Source of the DNA: Sorex araneus
Taxonomy: Eukaryota; Chordata; Mammalia; Eulipotyphla; Soricidae
DNA length: 64,000 nucleotides
NCBI RefSeq assembly: GCF_027595985.1
Contig: NC_073312.1
Location: 11,289,995-11,353,994 of the forward strand
Direction: 5' to 3'
Positions 11,742 through 22,289 of the stretch are shown in pieces. Under the pieces are notes generated by a model that did no database searches, was not told the DNA's origin, and saw nothing but the letters and a program-made list of their open reading frames with translations. How positions within the stretch are numbered: the stretch's first letter is position 1; every line of letters starts with the position of its first letter. Made by a program: the position numbers and the translations under genes.

Positions 11742-12890
11742 CTCGAGTTCGTTGCTCTCGAGCCGCTGTGTGTGGATCGGATTGGGATGGCTTTTCCTTT
11801 GGCTCTGCTTCTGTGTGTGCCGCTGTACTCTCTTCTGTCTGCCTCTCTATTTCTGATTCTCTCTATGTAGTCTCTCCTCTAGTTTCTTCTGTCGTCTCTC
11901 CGCTAGTCTCTTCCGATCTCTCTTCTTCCTATCTCTCTCTCCCTAACCCTTCTGCTTCTCTCTCTGGAGCCGCACTTGCTCTCACTTCCAACTCTGACCC
12001 TTACTTCTGACTCTGACCTGATTTTGATTCTCACTATACTTCTGACTCTGACTCTGATTCTGTCTCTCACTTTCTTTGTGCTCTTTCTTTCCCCTACTTC
12101 TGGCTCTGATGACTTCCTGATTCTCTTTCGCTTTGTGCTCTGCTTCTGTCTTCTCCCTTATTTCTCTTACAGCCTTAGTTTATATAGGGTGGTGACACAA
12201 AGGTGGGTTGAACATAAACAAATCAACAAAGAGGGGTAAGACAACTGCTCCAGGAGATTAACAAAATACCACCTAAGGAGATTACTCCAGATTACTAGGA
12301 GATCTGCTTAAGGGCGGGATCCCATCCAGGGTGTGTCACTTTCTTCTTTCTTCACTAGTAATCCACTTAAATAGTTGCAGTAAGTCTACTTCTAATATTT
12401 CTAGAAATATCATTCTGTATGAGCACAGTAAGAGATATATCAAACTTAAAGTTTGGTTCTTCCTGAGGACATCTCACTATATATTTCAGACCACAGTCCT
12501 CAGGTCAGGTTAGTCTTCCTAACCACAGCAGGGTCCTAATCTCAGTTACTTTTGGATCATGACAGCATTTGTCTATAACCATGCTCTCAACTTAGAGTTG
12601 AGTATTGTGGCGCTTTGGCCTGGCCCATTTTGATATCAGGGTAGCTCACAGCTTGCCCTGGGTCCATTTCATCCCTCGTCGGGACCCTGCTTTTGGGGTG
12701 CTAGGAACTAAGGGCAACTGAGTTGAGAAAGCAGATGCCCAAGAGTAAATATTATTGGAGTCAATCAGCTCCCAAGTTACAAAGCATAATATTAACTGTC
12801 TTCTTGTGTCCGTACAGAAAGGACATTGCTTTAAGGTAAACTAAGTTCCCTGCAGCAAGGCTAAAAGGACAAACCCAGTGTTATTCTACA
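11611..12890 (-). mobile_element. Solo LTR of a class II-like (ERVK-type) endogenous retrovirus
   Basis: About 1280 bp with TG...CA termini on the minus strand (TGTAGAATAACACTGG ... TTTTTTACA) and a perfect 6-bp TSD CACCAG at 11605-11610 and 12891-12896. A TATA-like CCTATATAAAC lies near 12180-12190 in minus orientation; downstream of it is a long GA-rich R/U5-like region (pyrimidine-rich on plus, including (CT)n at 11689-11738). A related copy is at 46458-47468. No internal gag-pol or env sequence is present. The 6-bp TSD suits ERVK-like elements; the class is inferred. Confidence 0.78.
11689..11738. repeat. (CT)n microsatellite in the LTR
   Basis: About 25 CT units. The Leu-Ser-rich frames over it are artefacts. 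Confidence 0.95.
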
Positions 12891-12972
12891 CACCAGTGTA
12901 CATACTAATATCCCCCCATATCCCTCCTGCATGGCCCCTCCAGCCCCTGCCTTTATGGCAGGAGCTTTTCTT

Positions 12973-13165
12973 CTCTCTCTGTCTCTTTGTATCTCTCTGT
13001 CTCTCTTTCTGTCTCTGTCTCCCTGTCTCTCTGTTTCTGTCTCTGTCTCTCTCTGTCTTGCTGTCTCTCTGTTTCTGTCTCTATCTCTCTTTCTCTCTCT
13101 GTCTCTATCTCTCTATCTGTCTCTATTTCTCTGTCTCTCTGTCTCTGTCTGCCTCTGTCTCTGTT
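12973..13165. repeat. TCTCTG-type microsatellite (L1 GA tract, antisense)
   Basis: Imperfect (TCTCTG/TCTCTT)n. It occupies the place of the polypurine tract in the L1 3'UTR, so it is an expansion of an L1-borne tract. Confidence 0.85.
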
Positions 13166-13379
13166 TTTCCCCCAATCCTTTTGGGCATAACAATTTGTAA
13201 TACAGATACTTAGAAGTTATCATGTTTGGTCCTTGACCCACTTACAGCACGCATCTCCCATCCAGTGCGGTCTCTTCCAAGCATCATTGTCTTAATGGTC
13301 CCTTCTCTATCCCAGCTGCCCTCTTCCTGAGCCCTTGTCCTTCTTTCGACTGTCCTTTTTACCCACTTAGCCTTAATAA

Positions 13380-14366
13380 TAGGCTCCTCTGTTCCAGATG
13401 ACCACTGTATCTGTCTTCCCAGGTCCCTTGGGGACACGTCCCTGTTTCAGGGCTGGGAGCAGGAGACGGGTTTTCACCTCTCCATCATCCTGCTGAGGGA
13501 AACCAGGAGCCCAGACTATCAGCAATGTGCAGAAAGGAGCGGGTGGGCCTTGCCAATGCACACCATCCGTCAAGGAAGCTTCTCCGAGAAGGGCAGTGCC
13601 TGACCTCTGCCCAGCACCTCATCCCTGCCCAGGCCAGAGCAGTCTCGCTCGTTTCCCTTTTCAAGGTCACCAGCTTCTGTTCCCTGGGAAGAGCTCGATG
13701 GGCTGAGGAGAATTCAAAGAAATTTGGGGTCTCTGAGCTCTACATTACCATCAAATGCATAAATGTTTTGTGTCAGTACCAGTGGTTGCTTTGACTGATG
13801 AACCAGCTTCCCCAGGCATGATTCAAAGTGACTCCCAAGAGCTATTTATTCCAACTTCTCTTCCAATCCCTGCAGCAAGTTTGAAATGCAGATGGCGGGC
13901 ATATTGTTCTGGAACCTGACCCCCCCCTTCCTCCCCTGCCCTGTCCCCCCTCCCCAAGATCTCCTGCCATGGAGGAAAGAGCAACTCCTTGACATGTAGG
14001 TATTGAAAACCCATCAGTTGGGGTCCTCCTCTGACAGGCACTGCAGGGATAGACCCTTGTAATTTGTCTCTGTCTTCACCACCACACAGGCCCAAATTCA
14101 TGAATGAGACTCTCCACTGGCCTTGTGTAATTAATCTCTGTCTCATTGGGGGGCAAAAAACCCCCAGCTCACAACAATGCTGCTTCTGTATCTGCAGGCG
14201 CAGACACCACACCTATCACAAAATGCATGTGCCAAATTCATTCTCTCAGTGCAAACTCAGGTTCCCCAAACAAGACAGTGTAGTGAGCCAACCAGAGTCT
14301 GGAGACTGGAATGGGGCCATCAGAGTTAGTGAGCAAGGGACTGGGACCTTACTGCCCCCCCTTCAC

Positions 14367-14370
<4 letters not shown>
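13380..14370. other. Unique non-coding sequence
   Basis: Contains C-rich runs near 13919-13950. No exon, RNA or repeat family recognised. Confidence 0.35.
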
Positions 14371-14408
<38 letters not shown>

Positions 14409-14412
14409 CACA
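14370..14412. repeat. (CA)n microsatellite
   Basis: About 20 CA units with one interruption. Confidence 0.95.
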
Positions 14413-14878
14413 CTGATGTCTGCAACTGAGTGGAACAGATGGGAGCTCGTTTGACTCAGAGTCTGAGGACCACAAGTCTCTTCTGAGATGTATAAGCCTC
14501 TTTGGCCTCGTCCTACCACCCCCATCTGCAAATAATGTGGCTGCCACAATGGTTTTTAGAAGGTACCATCTTCCTTAATACGGGCACCATCTGTGAACTT
14601 TGCTGAGCTCTCAGGGTGAACTTGGCAGTGAAGAGGTATAGTGGGATGGGGGTAGAAACAGCCATTAACTTGCATGGTTCAATATTCTAGCACTGAAGTG
14701 ATGTTAGGACTCTATTGGGTCACTCAGGAGTCTCTGGTGAATGGTAGAGCTAGCAAAGCCACTAAATGCAGTCGGCCACTATGTTTGGGATGGAGAAGGA
14801 GGGCTCGAACTGGGTCCCGGATCAGGCTTCAGGGTGGCTTAGCAGGGTGTGGTCAAGGTAAAATACCCACCTGTTGCC

Positions 14879-15556
14879 AGCACACCTTCTCCAGAGGGAG
14901 CCCCGGCGACACTGAGCTTCTACTAACATGGCTCCGGTATGCAGGACTGGGACATCTCCAAACCGTGGGGGGCACTGGAATGGGGCAGCGCCAGCCCAGT
15001 TTCCAATTTGCCCCGGCTGCCGGAAGTCACGCCCTCAACCCACCCTCGGCGCCATCTTGCCACAACCAGCAGTGAAGAATCCGGGCCATTCCGGCAGGCA
15101 CCACCAGCTGGAGGTTGCTCCGGACCCCAGACTGGGCCAACAACACCGGGGTGCCAGACGGAGAAGGTACAGGTAGCACGCCTTCTCCAGATGAAGCCCC
15201 GGTGACACTGAGCTTCTACTAACACGGCTCCGGTATGCAGGACTGGGACATCTCCAAACCGTGGGGGGCACTGGAATGGGGCAGCGCCAGCCCAGTTTCC
15301 AATTTGCCCCGGCTGCCGGAAGTCACGCCCTCAACCCACCCTCGGCGCCATCTTGCCACAACCAGCAGTGAAGAATCCGGGCCATTCCGGCAGGCACCAC
15401 CAGCTGGAGGTTGCTCCGGACCCCAGACTGGGCCAACAACACCGGGGTGCCAGACGGAGAAGGTACAGGTAGCACGCCTTCTCCAGATGAAGCCCCGGTG
15501 ACACTGAGCTTCTACTAACACGGCTCCGGTATGCAGGACTGGGACATCTCCAAACC
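14879..15556 (+). repeat. 296-bp tandem monomers (2.3 copies)
   Basis: Copies start at 14879, 15175 and 15471; the last stops after about 86 bp. Copies 1 and 2 differ only in the first ~57 bp. The remainder, and the heads of copies 2 and 3, look identical. The unit is GC-rich with about 15 CpGs and one CGCCATCTTGCC motif (15046-15060 and 15342-15356). The position at the element's 5' end fits promoter monomers like those of rodent L1s. The 88-codon frame repeated in each copy is a by-product. Confidence 0.92.
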
Positions 15557-15624
15557 ACGCAGCCACTTATGCGGCCACGCGACCTTTCCTGATATACAAA
15601 ATATATGCTCAGGAATGGCTCACC

Positions 15625-16045
15625 ACCCCTGAGCGTCCATTATCCCAGAGGCACAGAAACCAATCTCAGAAACGCAGCGGCTGCTGGCAGATATACTTCT
15701 GGACTTTGAATTAAGCTATGGCCCTGTGCAGTCCCGAGGGGAAGGGTTTCTGTCCCTTGGTCTTTTCCCCTCTGGACAGCATGGCGACCGCCACCATTCA
15801 GAAACAATTGGACAGAGAGGTAGGAGTTTGCAGTGCTGGGACAGGATGCATGGGGAATCTTGCAATGGGGAAGGCAGAACCGGCCCGGCCTACTGCCCAA
15901 ATTCCACCCCGAGTGGTTGCCCATGAGCAGCTCCTCCGCTCCTGAACAGCCATGATCCCAGTGCCACAGAAACCAACCTTGGAATGCAGTGGCTGTGGCA
16001 GAAATACCTCTGGACCTAATATCAGAATTCCAAATCTGGGCGGCC
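15625..16045 (+). repeat. Imperfect internal duplication in the composite element
   Basis: A segment near 15640-15705 (CACAGAAACCAATCTCAG, CAGCGGCTG, CTTCTGGAC) recurs near 15958-16018 (CACAGAAACCAACCTTGG, CAGTGGCTG, CTCTGGAC), about 312 bp downstream at roughly 75% identity. Both are preceded by ATKATCCCAG. This hints that the middle is itself a decayed tandem pair. Confidence 0.6.
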
Positions 16046-17048
16046 ACCTTCGCGACTGTACAACATCAAATGCTCTTTGTTACCAACAATAGAAAACATG
16101 CAATCTAATGATGCCATTCCGACAGGTCTGACTGTTGGGGGGAAAACTCCAAAAAATGATAGTGAGTTTCCTGTCGAAAATTGAATGTAATCAAAGTAAG
16201 GAAAGAGTAAAGTAAAAATCATCTGCCACACAATCTGAGGGGGAGGGTGGGTATGCTGGGGTTATTGATGGTGGAACATGTGCACTGGTTAAGGGATGGG
16301 TGTTTGAGCATAGTATGACTGAGACTCGGTCCTAAAAGCCCTGTAACTGTTCTCACGGTGACTCAATTAAAAATAAATAAATAAATAAATAAATAATAAA
16401 ATACTCACCTGTTGTATGACAGAGCTAGAGACATCTCTACAATGCAGCCAACCACCATCGCTAAAATGGGGAGGCCTTATTTCCAATCTGAATCTTTTTC
16501 ATACCTTTTCTTGCATTGCTTCACTAGTTAGAACCACCCAGTGTGGAATGGTGATAAGAGCAGATGTCTTTTCTTATTCAGTTGCTAGATTCAGTTGTGA
16601 GGGGCAATCAATCTGTCACCAGTTAGTATGATGTCACCATTTAATATGCATGTTTTTCATAGCTGACTTCCCCTTTCTAGTTAGCTGACATCTTTCATTA
16701 GGAATAAACACTGAATTTTAGCAAGTGCTTTTTTTCTTTTTTGCACCTTTTGAAAGTATGACATAGTTTTTCTTTTCTTTTTTTCATTTTAGTGTATCAT
16801 CACTATCTTTAATTGTATTATCATGGTGAATTAAACTGGTTTTCAAATGTGGAACCCATTTTGTAGTTTTAGTAGAAATTCCACATGTTATGATATGTTC
16901 TTCATTTGATATGTTGTTATATTCTACTGCCTAAAACTTTGTTAAGGCTTTTAACAAATGCTTATGAAGCATATTAGTATTTTCCTATCAATGTCTTTTG
17001 TAGTTTTCATATCAGGGTAATTATGATCTCATAAAGATTAGGAATGGA

Positions 17049-17108
17049 ATAGGGAGATAGAGTCGCAGTAGAGCACTTGCTTAGCATGTGTGACACCTTG
17101 AGTTTGAT

Positions 17109-17109
<1 letters not shown>
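17049..17109 (+). mobile_element. Short tRNA-like SINE fragment seeding a (GAAA)n tail
   Basis: GGGAGATAGAGTCGCAGTAG, GAGCACTTGCTTAGCATGTG and CCTTGAGTTTGAT resemble a tRNA-Ala-like head with A- and B-box remnants. A (GAAA)n tract follows at once, consistent with a degenerate A-tail. It differs from the main SINE head. Confidence 0.6.
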
Positions 17110-17159
<50 letters not shown>

Positions 17160-17552
17160 GAAGGAAGGAAGGAAGGAAGGAAGGAAGGAAGGAAGGAAGG
17201 AAGGAAATAACGAAAGAAAAAGAGGGAGAAAAAGACAGAAAGAGAGAAGAAGGGAAGTGATGCAGAGGCCAGGGAAGGGAAGGGAAGGGAAGGGAAGGGA
17301 AGGGAAGGGAAGGGAAGGGAAGGGAAGGGAAGGGAAGGGAAGGGAAGGGAAGGGAAGGGAAGGGAAGGGAAGGGAAGGGAAGGGAAGGGTCAGTAGGAAA
17401 GTGAAAGGAAAAAAAATAAAGTAAGGAGAGAAGAAAGAGAGGAAGGGGGAAGGATGGAAGGCAGGAAGGAAGGAAGGAAGGAAGGAAGGAAGGAAGGAAG
17501 GAAGGAAGGAAGGAAGGAAGGAAGGAAGGAAGGAAGAAAGGAAGGAAGGAAG
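17107..17552. repeat. Polypurine block: (GAAA)n, (GGAA)n, (GGGAA)24, (GGAA)n
   Basis: About 445 bp that is nearly all purine on plus. Sub-blocks: (GAAA)n 17109-17158, (GGAA)n 17159-17206, (GGGAA)n with 24 GGG runs at 17272-17389, and (GGAA)n 17461-17552 with small interruptions. The Lys/Glu/Arg/Gly-rich frame over it is an artefact. Such tracts can form triplex or G-quadruplex DNA (established for the sequence type, not shown here). Confidence 0.95.
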
Positions 17553-17865
17553 ATTAGGTGCTTTCCTCCTCTGATGTGATCTGGAAAAGTTTGTGCAGAA
17601 TTGGTAGCATTGCTACTTTAAACGTTCCCTTACAATTTATCAGTAAGGACTTCTGAATCTGTCTGCTCTTCTTCTATGCTTGTTTTATGTATTTGGAGAG
17701 GTTTAAATTTAACTAAATTCAATTTATTGAATGCTATAGAGTAATTCTATAGCATTTTTTAAGTGGACTGTTGTAGCTTTTATCTTTCAAAGAATTTGTC
17801 TCTTCATTCAAGGTTCTTTTTTATCATCAATTTGTTCATAATATGGCTTTATTCTTCTTTGTTTG

Positions 17866-18022
17866 ATTTGAGGCCACACCTAGGATGTACTCAGGGCTTA
17901 CCCCTAGCTCTGTACTCAGAAATCACTCGTAATGGTGCTCAGGAGACCTTATGTAGTACTGGTGGTTTAACAGGGTTGGTTGCATGACACCAAGCACCTT
18001 ATCTTCTGTACTATCTCTGCCC
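17866..18022 (-). mobile_element. Short-form SINE, diverged
   Basis: Plus strand reads GAGGCCACACCTAGGATG, CTCAGGGCTTACCCCTAG, CTCAGGAGACCTTATGTAG and TGTACTATCTCTGCCC, the decayed reverse complement of the short SINE, inserted in the old L1. Confidence 0.75.
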
Positions 18023-18775
18023 TTTATTTTTGTAATATCAGTTTAATCTGATAATAATTATCTTTCTTCTTCATGGCATTTATAATTTGTTTCTCTTGTT
18101 TCTCTTATTTCACTGTTGAATCTAGCTAGAGGCTTATTAATTTAATTGAGATACTAAAAGAATTATGTTTTGGTTTCACTGACTTTTAAAATGATTCTCT
18201 ATATTACTGATTTCCACCTGGCCTGTTTTATTTCTTCTTGGTTTTTTGTTTCATTTGTTTTCATTCTTTTTTTTTCCTCCTTAATGTAAAAATTGAGGTC
18301 ACTTAATTTAGATGTTTCTTCTTTTTTCTAAAGCTGTTTCAAGCTAAAAATGCCCCTATGAATACTGCTTTAACCACATTTCACAAATTTTGAGCTATTT
18401 TGCTTTCATTTTTCTTCTATTTAAGTCACTTTCAAATGTCCAATTTGATTTCTTTATTCCTCCTCTGTATATTATTTAGTTTCCAAATATTTTGGTATGT
18501 CCCAGATATTGTTCTATAACTGATATCTAACTTAATTACAAAGTTGCCAAAGAAATGCATTGTGTGACCTAGAATGTTTTGTACTTATTAACGCTCATTT
18601 AACCCTGAATATGTAAAGATGTTATGCATACTTGAAAAGAAAAATTTTATTTTCTCTTTCTGGGCAGAATATTCCATAAATATCAGGAGAGTCAAGTGGG
18701 GTGACATTGTACATCAAGGCTATAAATACAGCCTTATTGGTTTTCTGTTTTGTCCTCTTCCATTTGTCAGTAGAG

Positions 18776-18962
18776 GTTTGGTTTTGTTGTTGGTTTTGTT
18801 GGCTCGGTTTGTCTTTGAGGCCGCACCCAGCAGTACTCCTGACTCTGAACCCAGGGATCACTCCTCATAGGCTTGAGAGACCATCTGTGGTGCCAGGGGT
18901 TGAACCCAGGTTGACCACTTGCAAGGCAAACACCTTGCCTCCTGGACTATCACTCCGGCTCC
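18776..18962 (-). mobile_element. Short-form SINE
   Basis: GAGGCCGCACCCAGCAGTAC, CCAGGGATCACTCCTCATAG, GGTTGAACCCAGGTTGACC and ACTATCACTCCGGCTCC. The tail is (GTTTTGTT)-like, the complement of an A-rich tail. Confidence 0.85.
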
Positions 18963-18964
18963 TA

Positions 18965-20630
18965 AACAGAGTTATTGATGAAATCTTCGGCTCTAGTTGT
19001 GGAAGCGCTCTGTTCTCTCTACAGTGGGCTGTGGGCAACAGAAGATGGAGTTCAGAACTGAGGACTGCTCCAACCAGGGACTGAAATCAAACATCACGGC
19101 TGAGCAAGTCAAGGAAGAGCAGTGTCTTGGGAGGTGATAGAAGGCAAGGCTCAAGGCGAGGGCACTGTCACATGGTAAAAATTGGGTGACCACCTCATGT
19201 TGGAGGAATGATGTTCATTTGGACTGAGGGCTCTCCAGTGCTTTGAGTACACCAGATCCCAGACTGAGAGGTGCCCTGGGGGCGACTGAGGGCTCCTCAG
19301 ATCCCAGACCCACAGGACCAACCACAGTTTCTGATTCCGTATGCCCACCAGTGGTCCGAAGTTTGCTCGTCTAACAAGTCTTCATTTGCCCTGAAGGGAG
19401 AGTCTGAGAGCCCCACTTTGGGCAGCTCTGTCCCTATGCAACAATAACCCATTGCCTCCTCCTGGGTCTGACACCTAAGGCTCTCATTGTGCCTTTTCCC
19501 CTCTGTCCATGCAGACAACCCTGTCCTCCACCCGCAAGCCTGAGTATCACATTTAGATTAGCTGGCTCCTCCAGAAATGCTCAAGTCTGGTTGTCTTTGC
19601 ATCGCATTATGAAGAGATCGTCTATTACCTGTCACCCAGTGCTTCCCCCAGAGAACAAAGGCTCTGACTGAGGTGTTTCCTACGGCACTCCTGGCAGATC
19701 GCCCTTCTAACATCCCCTGCACTACAGATGTCTAATTCCTCGAATTCCTGGGAAGTTGGGATGGTCATAATAGCTTCATGGGAAGCGTTTCCTGAGTCCT
19801 GTAAACTGAATAGCCACAATGGATATTTAAGAATCCAGGAATCTGCCTACGGCTCCTGAGACCTTCCTTCCTTTAGGCAAGGCTTCCGTGGAACAAGGTC
19901 GGGTTTGTTTGTTTGTTTGTTTGTTTTTTCTGCGTCTGGCGATAAGTTCCAACACTCCTCCTCCCTCCTGTCTTCCCCAAAGGCAGAAAGTGGGGTCAGG
20001 TAGGGGTGGGGTGGAGGTAGGGGCGCCCTCTGGAGGAGCTGTGTCATCACTTCCGGCCTGGCCTCTGCCAGTCCCCAGGTCCAGGCTCTGGTTCCGCCTT
20101 GATGGACAGCTGCCCCGACAAATTGGCGCATGATCTACACAGCTCTTCCTTAAAAGCTGTGACAAATGGTGACAGATGAGGACCGCGAGTCGCCCGTCAC
20201 TGCCAGAGACATCAGCTCTGAAGAAATTTTCTCTGGTGGATGATAAATAGATCCTAGCTACCAAGCAGGGAAAATGTGCACCAGGTTTAAGTAGGGAAAT
20301 TCCTAACCAGATCCAAACTTCCATGGGTTTGTGGCACTCATTTGTCTGAGATGGCTTTCAATTGATTCTAATCATCTCCATGGAGGACCTGCGATTGCCG
20401 TTGCTCCCGAGGGCAAAATGAGGCTAGGAGAGGAGAAACATCCATCCTAAGGTCTCGTGCTGCCAAGCCCCTGCTCTGATGTTCTGAGTCCTGATTCCCA
20501 GTGCAGGTTCTGGGGATAGATTGGAAGATTATTTTCCACAAGGCAGGAAAAGCAAGTCTGGCTGGTCAAAAAATGTTTCCATGCTCACGCTTCATCCTGG
20601 AGACTGATTTATGGGAGGGCAAACAGCATG
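18965..20630. other. Unique non-coding sequence
   Basis: A (TTTG)n run near 19906-19926. No exon or interspersed repeat recognised. Confidence 0.35.
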
Positions 20631-20639
20631 AGAAAGCAT

Positions 20640-21140
20640 TGTGTTGCGACAGAGAATGAAAAAAGAAATGATATTTTTGTCATTGCAGGTCCCTGGCGTG
20701 GCACCCGACCCCGTCAGCCTGAGGTGGGGTGCGGGTGGCAGGCGGTGGGCGCCCCGCTAGCCTCTGCTGTGGCCAGCTCAGATGCTGCGTGCCTGCTGTC
20801 AAGCATCTTGCTGAAAGCCTGACTCCCTCCCTCGCTGGAACTCCACAGTGCATCGCTTTAGGGGACAAAGCTGAGGTCCCTGCACCAGCCTCGGGCCAAT
20901 TAAGCCTAAACAAATTCTTAGGCTGCCAGGGCACCGATTATGCTTGAAGAGCGGATGGTGCAGTCAGTCGAAAGCCTGGCAGGATCTGCCCTAGTAATTG
21001 GGTTGAGGCACCGCACCGCCTGCCTCAGCGTCCTTGCTTCCCTAATGGGACCCAGGGCTGGCTGTTTGTTTAGGAACATTGCAAATGCAGAAGCACTAGG
21101 AAATGCAGCTCCCAAGCCCAGGAGTCAGGCCTCCCTGGAG
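20640..21140. promoter_or_regulatory. Candidate conserved non-coding element
   Basis: Repeat-free, moderately GC-rich, with homeodomain-like cores GGCCAATTAAGCC and CTAGTAATTGGG, a CCAAT-like GGCCAATTAA and an ATTGCAAATG octamer/C-EBP-like site. Two overlapping frames of 84-97 codons carry no known domain. Confidence 0.25.
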
Positions 21141-22289
21141 GCCACTTGTTGGTCATACACTCTGGTTTTTCTACCACATCAAGGGGGCATAAGACGGAAA
21201 GCAGAGATGAAAGGTCAGGAAAGCCATCATTAAAGCCGGAACTCAGCGTTCTCCACGTGTTCAGAAAGGCACCCTCAAAGCAGGTGGGAAAGAATTCTTG
21301 GATTTTTTGTTTGTTGTAGTTCGTCTGTCATGGAGACACCAACTCAGCTTGCAAGAGAAAACAATTATTCAGAAAACCCAGCACATTGAAATGCATGCCC
21401 TCTCATCCCCCTGGAGAGAGATTCCAAATGGCTAATAGCTTCAGGGTGATTAACTGGGGCTAGATTAACGTAGTGTTAAAAATGAACCAAATCCATACCG
21501 TTTAGAGGTTGCAAAGTTGTTGTTTCCACCAATGTATTTTCATCAGTAGCAGAAATTAAAAACTGAGAATTAAGAAAATAAATTCTCTTGCTTGATCCCC
21601 TCGAGGTATTCCAAGTACATCGAAGTACCCAGGATGCTTTAATGAAGAGTATCAGGCTCCCACCCCCACTCCAGGGTGAAAGCAGCTCCCAGAAACTCCT
21701 CGGGTAATAAACCAAAGACACACAACTCTCCTGGCATCTGAAGGAGAAAGGATCCTGGCAGTTGTAATTTTCAGCCACAAGTCTCCACCAAGAGGTCTCA
21801 CATGCAAACACACAAGCCATCATCAGAGCCTCCAGTATCTTCAGAACTGAGCTACCGAATGGACTGGTAGGTGTGGAGTTTAAAAGTTCCATAAGTGATA
21901 TCTCATTGTTGTTTTGATTTGTATCTTCCTGATGATTAGTGATGCAGAGCATTTTTGGTGTTGGTGTGGATGCAGGGAGAAAGGGCCTCTCATTCACTGC
22001 TGGTGAGAATATCAACTGGTTTAGACCTTTTGGAAAATAGTATGGAAATTTTTGAGGAAAAATCTAGAAACTGAGCTTCCATATGAGACAGCAATACTGC
22101 TCCTGGAAATATACCCCAGGGGTAAAAAAAAAAACTGCCAAAAAATCATCTGCACACCTATGTTCATTGTAGCCCTATTTATAGTAGCCAGAATTTGGAA
22201 ACAACCCAAGTGCCCAAGAACAGATGAATGGATACAGAAACTATGGTACATCTACACAATGGAATACTACACAACCATTAGGAAAAATG

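Larger units (their letters stand above)
11515..13360 (-). mobile_element. Antisense L1 3' end, split by an LTR insertion
   Basis: Reading the minus strand: the upstream 3'UTR lies at about 13360-12891 (GACCAAACATGATAAC, TGTATTACAAATTGTTATGC, a long GA tract, TGCCATAAAGGCAGGGG, ATGTACACTGGTG). The terminal part resumes at 11610-11515 (CTGGTGAAAGGATGAGTG, CTGTATGACTGAAACCCAAT, GGTGATTCAATTAG). The sequence is continuous once the LTR at 11611-12890 and one CACCAG copy are removed. The upstream limit is approximate. Confidence 0.85.
14877..16396 (+). mobile_element. Complete non-autonomous composite retroelement (monomer promoter + L1-type 3' tail)
   Basis: Both ends are set by an 18-bp TSD, TAAAATACYCACCTGTTG, at 14859-14876 and 16397-16414 (one mismatch). 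In order: 2.3 tandem CpG-rich 296-bp monomers (14879-15556); a middle of about 660 bp with no L1 ORF1 or ORF2 similarity; an L1-type 3'UTR end (about 16220-16370: TGCACTGGTTAAGGGATGGG, GTATGACTGAGACTCGGTCC, CACGGTGACTCAATTAAAAA); then an (AAAT)n tail. Each monomer carries a YY1-like CGCCATCTTGCC, as L1 5'UTR promoters often do. It could be an internally deleted L1 or a separate SVA-like composite family. It was presumably copied by L1 machinery. Confidence 0.82.
16470..18735 (-). mobile_element. Old antisense L1 ORF2 fragment, interrupted
   Basis: The plus strand follows the familiar reverse complement of mammalian L1 ORF2: TTTCTTGCATTGCTTCACTAG, a GATTTCAATG-type decay, TTTTGTTAAGGC, CTGGAAAAGTTTGTGCAGAA, TTTCAAAGAATTTGTCTC, and finally GGGCAGAATATTCCATAAAT. 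It is cut at 17047-17560 (SINE and purine microsatellites) and at 17866-18022 (SINE). Frames are destroyed. It is much older than the L1 3' ends elsewhere in the window. Confidence 0.85.

Noticed and set aside
11941..11950. Telomere-like CCCTAACCCT
   Set aside because: A single occurrence in pyrimidine-rich LTR sequence, not an array.
11651..12010. Leu/Ser-rich frames
   Set aside because: Translation of the (CT)n and TCTCTG-like tract inside the LTR.
14939..15501. An 88-codon protein encoded twice in tandem
   Set aside because: It is the same 296-bp monomer read twice; the frame is incidental to a CpG-rich promoter-like repeat.
14879..15556. CRISPR-like or satellite array
   Set aside because: Units are long, directly adjacent and inside a TSD-bounded retroelement in mammalian DNA; there are no spacers.
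17077..17424. Lys/Glu/Arg/Gly-rich frame
   Set aside because: Translation of GAAA, GGAA and GGGAA microsatellites.
21476..22015. 179-codon minus-strand frame
   Set aside because: Part lies in the inverted L1 segment and the rest has no known domain.
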